Of a DNA stretch of 64,000 nucleotides, positions 57,954 through 64,000 are shown in pieces. Both the position numbers and the translations under genes were made by a program. Source of the DNA: Candidatus Tumulicola sp. (GTDB lineage Bacteria > Vulcanimicrobiota > Vulcanimicrobiia > Vulcanimicrobiales > Vulcanimicrobiaceae); assembly GCA_036490475.1 (NCBI GenBank), contig DASXDT010000006.1, positions 558,001 to 622,000 on the forward strand. The letters run 5' to 3'. The notes beneath the pieces are model-generated. The model saw only the letters and a list, made by a program, of their open reading frames with translations, made no database searches and was not told the origin of the DNA. Within the stretch, counting starts at the first letter, position 1. The number at the start of each line of letters is the position of its first letter.

Positions 57954-59819
57954 CTACGTCTTTGGCTTGATCACTTCCGACAAACGGTCTGTCGTGCCGT
58001 CGATGCGCACTAAGTGCGGATAGCGCGGCCCGTCGTAGTACGGAATGGAAATGGTGCGATACGTATCGCCATGCAGCAGCAGCAGATCGACCGGGCTGCG
58101 GTTGGTCCGCGCGGTTTGTAACGCATCGTAGAGTGCATCGCTCGAATACGAGCGACCGTTGACGGCGATGACTTTCGTATCGACTCCCAACCCCGCCGTC
58201 CACGCCGGCGATCCGAGACGAACGTCGTTGACCAGGCCGTCCGTGTTCGCTCCGAAGCCGAGCGAGAACCAAAAATTTCCCTTCGGCACGTCATGCGACG
58301 GAGTCGCAGTGTACACTAATTTCCAACCCTCGGCAGTAAAACCGTCCGGCGGATGCACGGCGATATCGTCGATCCAGGTCTTGAAGAAGCCGGCCCAATC
58401 GTAGGGCGCAACCGCATTCAAACCGGCGATGACGTCGTCGCGATCGTACGTTACGACGTCCGGCCCCGTGTCGCCGCCATTTCCAAAGAAGGCCTTCGCG
58501 AACGTGTCGAGTGACGATTTGTCGTTGGTTTGCTGACGGATGATGCTATCGACCTTAAGCCACATCAACTCCGCTTCGCTATAGAAATCTTCGCCGCGGC
58601 GTTCGGCACCGTAGCCGCGCGGCGCGCTATAGATAAATGGTCCGGACGTCGCGTCGTCGCCCAGCGAACGCCACTGCCGGCCCGGCTGATTATCGTAATA
58701 CGCATAGAGTTGCGCGATGTGATCGGCGTACGTATCGGGTTTACGAATGCCGTCGCGCCACGACATGACGTTGCCGTAGTATTGCGTCATGCCTTCATAC
58801 ACCCACAGCAGTGAGTCGTCGTACGGAATCTGCAAATTCGACGGATATAATCCGGCCGGCATGCGGTACTTGCCGTCCCACGAATGATTGAATTCGTGCG
58901 ATAGCAAATCGCCGCCGCGCTCGAATGCGACCGGGTTGGTGAGATAGTCGCCACCACCGCCGTCATCGCTCGACTCGTGATGCTCGATGCCTTCGCCCGG
59001 CAGCACATCCGACAGCGTCAACAAAAAGTTGTAGTTGCGCCAATGGCGCGCCCCATACATCGCAAGCATCTCGGCAACGAGCTTGCGATAGTGCGCGATC
59101 GTCGCGTCTGAAACGTTTAACTCTTCGGGCGTATCGGCAAACGCATTGAGATAGGCGCTTGCGTTTCCATTCTGCCACAGCAACCAGCGCCGATAATTGA
59201 CGCCCGCATCCAGCGGCGCGTCGATCAGGTGCTCGAGCGAGACGTCAGCAAACGTCACGGCGTTCCCATCGCGACGTCCGCCCGGGAGCGCGGTCGCATA
59301 TTGCCAGTTGGACGCGGGCAGCACGATCGTCGGCCGGAAGATCGTGTTCTGGATCGTGCCGGTGGATGGGTAGAGCAAGTTCTCATCCCACGTAACGACC
59401 AGCATGTTCGACGTCGCGACGCGCGACGACGAGTATCGTCCGAACGTCGCACCAAGGTAGGTGTCGTTGATTTCGATAGAACTAACACCGGCCGGCACAT
59501 CGACGTCGATGGCGTACAGGTCGAGCGGCTGGCGTCGCCACGCCAGGTCCGTCCCACCGGCCCGAATCGTGAGTCCGGACAGATTTGCGATCGGGCCGAC
59601 CGGCTGATGCTGTCCGGGAAGCCACTTCGGATAGTATAGTGTCAGCTTTCCGGGCCGAACCGGGATGATCTCGCGCGTCGTGACCACGTTCTGCGATGGT
59701 GCGGCCGACGTGTCCACCCGCAGAACGATTGGTTCGCCGGCCGCCTGAGCGCGTGCGGCGGCAAACGAAAAGACGACTGCAAAGGCGACCGGGACAAGGA
59801 AACGGCTAATACATCGCAT
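57954..59819 (-). CDS. secreted M61-family (glycyl aminopeptidase-type) metallopeptidase
   Basis: A roughly 621-residue exported protease from the ATG at 59819 with a signal peptide (MRCISRFLVPVAFAVVFSFAAARAQA). The zinc site is LLSHEFNHSWDGKYRMP (HExxH), with the third ligand Glu in LLWVYEGMTQYYG. GIEHHESS just before is typical of M61. The C-terminal PDZ-like domain (about 520-621) has GLGVDTKVIAVNGRSYSSDAL. It probably cleaves Gly/Ala-rich peptides in the periplasm or outside. Confidence 0.93.
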   Translation of the reverse strand: MRCISRFLVPVAFAVVFSFAAARAQAAGEPIVLRVDTSAAPSQNVVTTREIIPVRPGKLTLYYPKWLPGQHQPVGPIANLSGLTIRAGGTDLAWRRQPLDLYAIDVDVPAGVSSIEINDTYLGATFGRYSSSRVATSNMLVVTWDENLLYPSTGTIQNTIFRPTIVLPASNWQYATALPGGRRDGNAVTFADVSLEHLIDAPLDAGVNYRRWLLWQNGNASAYLNAFADTPEELNVSDATIAHYRKLVAEMLAMYGARHWRNYNFLLTLSDVLPGEGIEHHESSDDGGGGDYLTNPVAFERGGDLLSHEFNHSWDGKYRMPAGLYPSNLQIPYDDSLLWVYEGMTQYYGNVMSWRDGIRKPDTYADHIAQLYAYYDNQPGRQWRSLGDDATSGPFIYSAPRGYGAERRGEDFYSEAELMWLKVDSIIRQQTNDKSSLDTFAKAFFGNGGDTGPDVVTYDRDDVIAGLNAVAPYDWAGFFKTWIDDIAVHPPDGFTAEGWKLVYTATPSHDVPKGNFWFSLGFGANTDGLVNDVRLGSPAWTAGLGVDTKVIAVNGRSYSSDALYDALQTARTNRSPVDLLLLHGDTYRTISIPYYDGPRYPHLVRIDGTTDRLSEVIKPKT

Positions 59820-59926
59820 GCGCCAATCTTCACGCTCCACCCGCTCCGTCCCCGGGCTTCGGTTCTCGCGCTACCCTAAGCGCGGGGCGGTCGTCCGACC
59901 GGGCAGCACCGCTCCCACTCGACGAG

Positions 59927-60856
59927 CTAACCTCGTTGTATAAGCGTTAAGAGCTTGGCCCGGTCTAAAAGATAAATGTGTCCGGCCTGCCGGCGTACGG
60001 CACCGAAAGCTTCCATCTCCGCCAACGCTCGACTGACGACTTCCTTTACGGTACCGGCAGAGGTAGCCAAGTCTGTTTGCGTCATCGACGGCAAATGCGC
60101 CGAGGCGAGGGTCAAACCATCGCCGGGAGATGCAAACGGCAACAACGCCGAAGCGACGCGTGCCGTTGAAGAAAGCTCGATGTGTGTGGTGTAACGCTCG
60201 ATGGTTGCGCGCGCGTGTTGCGCTGCAGCTTGCTCGATATTTTTGGCGACGCACCGCTCGCGCTGCATAACCGCACGAAAGCGGTCGATCGGGATGAGCA
60301 ACACCGCGGTTCCGGCGAGCACTGCGACGAACCGCAATGCGATTGCGCCACGGTCTAGCAACGCAAACTCGCCGAACGTATCGCCGGGAAACGCGTCGTA
60401 GACGGCTTGCGAGCGGCCCGTCGCGGTCGGAATTTGCGCCTGCACCATACCTCGATCGACCAGACCAATGTACGGCCAGTTGATGCGTTGCTCGACCACG
60501 CAGTGGTGTCGCTTGATGACGGCTCGGCGGGTGTAGTGCGCCAGATCGAGCACGGTGGCCTCACCCGCTCCAGCAAGCATGTTACTCTGCCGTAGCGTGT
60601 CCGCAATAGAATCGGCTATGTGAGCGACGCGTTCGATTCGCGCTTCCCACCGGCCGTCACCGATCTGTCGCTGGTTCCAAACGGTTTTCCCAGGGTAGCG
60701 TTGAGCGAACTCGGCTCGAAGCGGGCGCGGCTCGTGGTCGCTTACGACGGTGAGCGTGCGGCCTGGACTTAACGACTCGAACGTCGCAAAGATTCGTGCG
60801 TGACGCTCTTTCACTGGAATCGATCGTACGTCCAGTCTAACTTCCGCTTCGCCCAT
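59927..60856 (-). CDS. DUF2249-CRP/FNR fusion transcriptional regulator
   Basis: A roughly 309-residue protein from the ATG at 60856. Residues about 5-75 form a DUF2249 domain (RLDVRSIPVKERHARIFATF, then VVSDHEPRPLRAEFAQRYPG). Residues about 100-220 form a cyclic-nucleotide-type beta-roll (FPGDTFGEFALLDRGAIALRFVAV). Residues about 245-309 form a Crp-type winged helix (LPSMTQTDLATSAGTVKEVVSRALAEMEAFGAV). No cysteine cluster like FNR is present. DUF2249 proteins accompany nitric oxide and heme-copper oxidase genes, so a redox or NO signal is likely by inference. It is divergent from the ferredoxin gene. Confidence 0.85.
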   Translation of the reverse strand: MGEAEVRLDVRSIPVKERHARIFATFESLSPGRTLTVVSDHEPRPLRAEFAQRYPGKTVWNQRQIGDGRWEARIERVAHIADSIADTLRQSNMLAGAGEATVLDLAHYTRRAVIKRHHCVVEQRINWPYIGLVDRGMVQAQIPTATGRSQAVYDAFPGDTFGEFALLDRGAIALRFVAVLAGTAVLLIPIDRFRAVMQRERCVAKNIEQAAAQHARATIERYTTHIELSSTARVASALLPFASPGDGLTLASAHLPSMTQTDLATSAGTVKEVVSRALAEMEAFGAVRRQAGHIYLLDRAKLLTLIQRG

Positions 60857-60878
60857 TATTGCTTTTGTCGCCGTAGAT

Positions 60879-60902
60879 TGCAAGCACCGGTCGCTGCAAG
60901 CA
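60879..60902. promoter_or_regulatory. tandem octamer repeat in the regulator-ferredoxin intergenic region
   Basis: TGCAAGCA occurs at 60879-60886 and again at 60895-60902, 16 bp apart, in the 72-bp gap between the divergent CRP-type regulator and ferredoxin genes. The pair also offers TTGCA and TGCAA as inverted half-sites. It may be a binding site for the adjacent regulator; chance is not excluded. Confidence 0.3.
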
Positions 60903-60928
60903 GTCGCTGCTCGGCGTATCGTGAGGAT

Positions 60929-61180
60929 ATGCCGTACGTGATAACGGAACCCTGCATCGGTACCAAGGACCGCGGGTGCGTCGACGTGTGTCCGGTCGAC
61001 TGCATCCAAGGCGGAGACGCGGACGAAATGCTCTACATAGATCCCGCGGTTTGCATCGACTGTGGCGCGTGCGTGTCTGCCTGCCCGGTCGAAGCCATTT
61101 ATGCGGAAAGCGACGTCCCGGAACGTTGGACGCCCTTTATCGAAAAGAACGCCGCCTACTTTCGCGACCGCCCGGGTTAG
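60929..61180 (+). CDS. 7Fe-type ferredoxin (FdxA-like)
   Basis: An 83-residue ferredoxin from the ATG at 60929 (the frame is open upstream without similarity). Cysteines at 9, 17, 21, 25 and at 42, 45, 48, 52 (CIGTKDRGCVDVCPVDC and CIDCGACVSACP) follow the spacing of [3Fe-4S][4Fe-4S] ferredoxins of the mycobacterial/Thermus kind. It carries electrons at low potential; the partner is not evident. It precedes the membrane protein gene by 6 nt and so is probably co-transcribed with it. Confidence 0.93.
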   Translation: MPYVITEPCIGTKDRGCVDVCPVDCIQGGDADEMLYIDPAVCIDCGACVSACPVEAIYAESDVPERWTPFIEKNAAYFRDRPG

Positions 61181-61186
61181 CTAGCC

Positions 61187-62440
61187 GTGCGCGCGTGGAT
61201 CCCGCCGCTTCCGCTCGTTTTCGGTATCATGTGTTTCGGGTTGTCGTGGCCGTTGCTCTTTGCGATCGCTCGATCTGGAACGTTCGGTGTGTCGTTTCTG
61301 GTGCTATCGTGGTTGCATCTCATCGCGTTGGGATGGATTACGTCGATTGCATTTGCAATTTTATTGCACGCCCTTCCGGCGTTCCTAGACGTACGGTGGA
61401 AGACGGCGACTGTCTGCCGAGCACTGCTGCCGCTATTCCTACTGGCCGTGTTTGTTTTGGTCGCCGGCTTCGCGAGCGCCGATCTGCGTTTGGTCCAATA
61501 TGGCGCCGTGGCGACGGCATGCACCGTATTGGCATACCTGTCGTTGACGTTCGAACCGCTGGCTCGCGGAATTCGAAAGGGCGGCGCGACGGCGCTGGTG
61601 GCGCGCGCTTTTGCGGTGCCGTTCCTATGTCTGACCGCGACCGCCATGCTGGGCGGAATACTCGCGAATGCGCTGACCGGCCGATTGCCGCCGCACTTGC
61701 TACTACGCCTGCCCGCGGTTCATGCGCTGCTCGGCATCGGCGGGTGGCTAACCCTGTTGCTCCTAGGCGTGTGGGCACGCACGCTTGTCCCGATCGCCGA
61801 CCCGAGACGCCGCTTCAAACCGTTGCACGTCGCGTCAGCGACGTTGTTGTTGACCGGGATCCTTTGTGCGGTGGTTGGCGCCGCCGTTGCGTCGGCGGCA
61901 ATCGTGCGCGTGGGCCTGGGAATAGTGTTGGTCGGTCTGCTCTTTTTTGCGATCGACGTTGTGTACGTCGTGGCGCACGCGACGGTGCGCCACCGGCCGC
62001 CACAAGTGCTTATGGCGACGTCGGCCGTATGCGCAGTCGCCGCGGGCGTTTTCGCCTTAGTTGGCGGATGGTTCTCACCGGCGTACTCGGTCGCCGTCTA
62101 CATCGCTCTAACTGGTCTCCTGGGTTGTGCCGTTATCGCGCACATCCACCACATCGGCGTGCGCGTGCTGCTGACGCTCGTTCTCGGAGATGATGACGAC
62201 ACGCGCCCGGATTGCGTACTGGATGGCAGATTGTCGTGGATTACCGTTGGCGCGTACCAGGCCGCCGTGCTAGTCGGTGCGGCGGGGGTTGCCCGTGCGA
62301 ATGCCGCACTGCTCGAAGCCGCTTCCGTCACGGGCTTCGCCGCCTTCGTTTGTATCGTAGCGAACGCGGTCGTTGCATATCGGAGTGCGAAAACGCGGCG
62401 AAGGATCTCAAGAAGCGCTAAAGACGTTTGTCTGAATTAG
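61187..62440 (+). CDS. polytopic membrane protein with conserved-looking histidines near oxidase genes
   Basis: A 417-residue integral membrane protein, about eleven to twelve helices, starting at GTG 6 nt after the ferredoxin stop. Histidines are set in helix contexts that recall heme-binding membrane proteins: SWLHLIALGWITSIAFAILLHALPAF, LRLPAVHALLGIGGWLTLLLLG and AVIAHIHHIGVRVL. An acidic loop (GDDDDTRPD) follows. The pattern is loosely like NnrS or heme-copper-oxidase-related proteins of NO metabolism, but I cannot name a family. Its position between a ferredoxin and oxidase subunit I supports a respiratory or NO-linked role. Confidence 0.6.
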   Translation: MRAWIPPLPLVFGIMCFGLSWPLLFAIARSGTFGVSFLVLSWLHLIALGWITSIAFAILLHALPAFLDVRWKTATVCRALLPLFLLAVFVLVAGFASADLRLVQYGAVATACTVLAYLSLTFEPLARGIRKGGATALVARAFAVPFLCLTATAMLGGILANALTGRLPPHLLLRLPAVHALLGIGGWLTLLLLGVWARTLVPIADPRRRFKPLHVASATLLLTGILCAVVGAAVASAAIVRVGLGIVLVGLLFFAIDVVYVVAHATVRHRPPQVLMATSAVCAVAAGVFALVGGWFSPAYSVAVYIALTGLLGCAVIAHIHHIGVRVLLTLVLGDDDDTRPDCVLDGRLSWITVGAYQAAVLVGAAGVARANAALLEAASVTGFAAFVCIVANAVVAYRSAKTRRRISRSAKDVCLN

Positions 62441-62491
62441 AATAGGACGGGAGTCAATGCTGCACCTCGCTGCGAGCGATACTCTGGGAGT

Positions 62492-64000
62492 ATGATCGCC
62501 ACGGCGCCGGTACAGATTGAGGGACACGTTCATCCGGAACCGGCCGGGTTTATTCGCCGCTACGTTTTTTCCACCGATCATAAAATCATTGGAATTCAAT
62601 ACATCATAACCGGATTGATCTTTTTCGCACTTGGCGGCCTGCTCGCCGAAACGATCCGGACGCAGCTGCTGCATGCCAACGGCGGGTTCGTATCGACCGC
62701 CACGTACAACGAAGTGTACACCATTCACGGAAGCACGATGGTTTGGCTGGTCGTCATTCCGCTGCTGACCGGGGGTTTCGGCAATCTCATCATGCCGTTG
62801 CAGATAGGCGCGCGCGACGTCGCGTTCCCATGGCTTAACATGCTGGCCTTCTGGATATTTCCCGTCGCCGGACTGATGCTGTATTCGTCCTTCCTGATCG
62901 GAGCGCCGACCGCGGGATGGACCGAGTATCCGCCGATCTCGCTGCAAGGCGGTGCCGGCACCTCGATGTGGGCGGCGGCAATTTTCTTAGTTGGAATCGG
63001 TTCGACGATGACTGGCCTAAACTTCATCGTCACGATTCTCAAACTGCGCGCCCCGGGAATGACCTTAACGCGAATGCCACTCTTCGTATGGGGACAGCTC
63101 GCAACCGCGCCGATGTTGATGATTGCAACCACCGCGTTATCCGCGGCGTTGGGCGCATTATTTCTCGAACGGCAGTTCGGCATTCCATTTTTCGATCCGG
63201 CAAAGGGCGGAAGCCCCGTACTCTGGCAACACATGTTCTGGTTTTATTCGCACCCGGCCGTCTACATCATGATTATCCCGGCCTTCGGAATGATATCCGA
63301 GATCCTCCCTACGTTCTCGCGTAAGCCGATTTTCGGATACAAGCTCATCGCGTTTTCCTCCATGGCGATCGCTTTGGCCAGCTTCTTGGTTTGGGCGCAT
63401 CATATGTTTACGTCTGGGCTGGCGCCGTACTTGCAGTTGCCGTTCATGATCATCACCTTTATCATCGGTATTCCGACCGGCATAAAGATCTTCTCTTGGA
63501 CGGCGACCTTGTGGGGCGGCAAACTGCATTTCACGACCGCGATGCTCTTTGCGATCGGGTTCGTGGCGCTGTTTACCTGCGGCGGCATCACGGGTGTCTT
63601 TTTGGCGGCCGTTCCCTACGATTTAGACGTGCACGGTACGTATTTCGTCGTCGCCCATTTCCATTACGTACTGGTCGGCGGAAGCATGATGGGCATCTTT
63701 GCCGGCATGTATTATTGGTTTCCGAAAATGTCGGGTCGACTGCTGAATGAAACGATTGGCAAGTGGCACTTCGCGCTATTCTTTCTCGGCTTTAACGGCA
63801 CGTTTCTCCCCCAGCATTGGCTCGGCGTGATGGGCATGCCGCGGTGGGTGGCCACGTACGATCCGCAGTTCGAGTTTTGGAATCGCTTTTCGTCGATCTC
63901 CTCGTACGTTATGGGCGTCGGCGTGCTGTTGTTTTTTGCGAACCTCGTCTGGAGCGTACGGTACGGCAAGAAGTCCGGCTCCAATCCGTGGGGCGCCCGC
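62492..64000 (+). CDS. ctaD: heme-copper oxidase subunit I, A2 type, C-terminus beyond window edge
   Basis: The first 503 residues of an aa3/caa3-type terminal oxidase subunit I. Visible metal ligands are His79 (TIHG; low-spin heme), His254, His303 and His304 (CuB: YSHPAVY and WAHHMF), and His389 and His391 (VAHFHY; both hemes). The active-site Tyr is Tyr258. The D-channel Glu of A1 enzymes (HPEVY) is absent. Instead Tyr252-Ser253 precede the His, the YS motif of A2-type oxidases such as Thermus caa3. The chain has no stop inside the window. No subunit II gene lies immediately upstream. Confidence 0.95.
   Translation, partial: MIATAPVQIEGHVHPEPAGFIRRYVFSTDHKIIGIQYIITGLIFFALGGLLAETIRTQLLHANGGFVSTATYNEVYTIHGSTMVWLVVIPLLTGGFGNLIMPLQIGARDVAFPWLNMLAFWIFPVAGLMLYSSFLIGAPTAGWTEYPPISLQGGAGTSMWAAAIFLVGIGSTMTGLNFIVTILKLRAPGMTLTRMPLFVWGQLATAPMLMIATTALSAALGALFLERQFGIPFFDPAKGGSPVLWQHMFWFYSHPAVYIMIIPAFGMISEILPTFSRKPIFGYKLIAFSSMAIALASFLVWAHHMFTSGLAPYLQLPFMIITFIIGIPTGIKIFSWTATLWGGKLHFTTAMLFAIGFVALFTCGGITGVFLAAVPYDLDVHGTYFVVAHFHYVLVGGSMMGIFAGMYYWFPKMSGRLLNETIGKWHFALFFLGFNGTFLPQHWLGVMGMPRWVATYDPQFEFWNRFSSISSYVMGVGVLLFFANLVWSVRYGKKSGSNPWGAR

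Overview
The window is GC-rich bacterial chromosome of housekeeping character with one small, decayed integration hotspot. Several secreted NHL/beta-propeller lipoproteins with lipobox signal peptides, many GTG/TTG starts, a tricorn-type protease, an archaemetzincin, a methylmalonyl-CoA mutase/MeaB cluster and proline/serine-tailed secreted proteins fit an uncultured soil-type lineage such as Candidatus Eremiobacterota (WPS-2) or a relative. That placement is an impression from gene content, not a phylogenetic result. I saw no rRNA, CRISPR array or intact transposase.

Layout. 1-1.5 kb: two NHL-type lipoproteins (the first runs off the left edge). 1.6-5.65 kb: a tRNA-Glu integration hotspot holding three copies of the tRNA 3' end, two decayed tyrosine-recombinase genes, a truncated cupin (DUF985) gene, a lipoprotein glycosidase and an intact higBA toxin-antitoxin pair. 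5.7-11 kb: alkylation repair (ogt; ada-alkB, apparently continuing into a lipoprotein and a small gene; a divergent 2OG-Fe(II) oxygenase). 11-18.2 kb: eno-ndk, birA, archaemetzincin, then acpS-nnr-membrane protein-SBP56. 18.2-25.3 kb: an ECF sigma/anti-sigma/glutathione peroxidase/dead serine-hydrolase cluster, another propeller lipoprotein, small secreted and DoxX proteins, and a WYL regulator with a divergent target. 25.3-36.3 kb: one minus-strand run uvrB-DUF4239-GH38-HAD-uvrA-ligA. 36.4-38.7 kb: prs-rplY-pth. 38.7-47 kb: a minus-strand run meaB-mutase (two subunits)-gltX-glmU-GGDEF-M48-like. 47-55.8 kb: GH125, tricorn, DUF2723 and GT39 membrane proteins, tag. 55.7-59.8 kb: an esterase-like gene, ornithine aminotransferase, M61 peptidase. 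59.9-64 kb: a DUF2249-CRP fusion regulator divergent from a 7Fe-type ferredoxin, a histidine-bearing membrane protein and an A2-type heme-copper oxidase subunit I cut by the right edge.

Themes. DNA repair is dense: direct reversal (Ogt, Ada, AlkB), base excision (Tag), nucleotide excision (UvrA, UvrB) and NAD ligase. Two proteins of normally enzymatic families lack catalytic residues (serine hydrolase at 18.2-19.4 kb, M48-like at 38.7-40 kb). No single cassette looks like a wholly new defence system. The best leads are the DUF2249-CRP/ferredoxin/oxidase locus, the SBP56 and membrane-protein pair, the dead enzymes, and the serially invaded tRNA-Glu locus.
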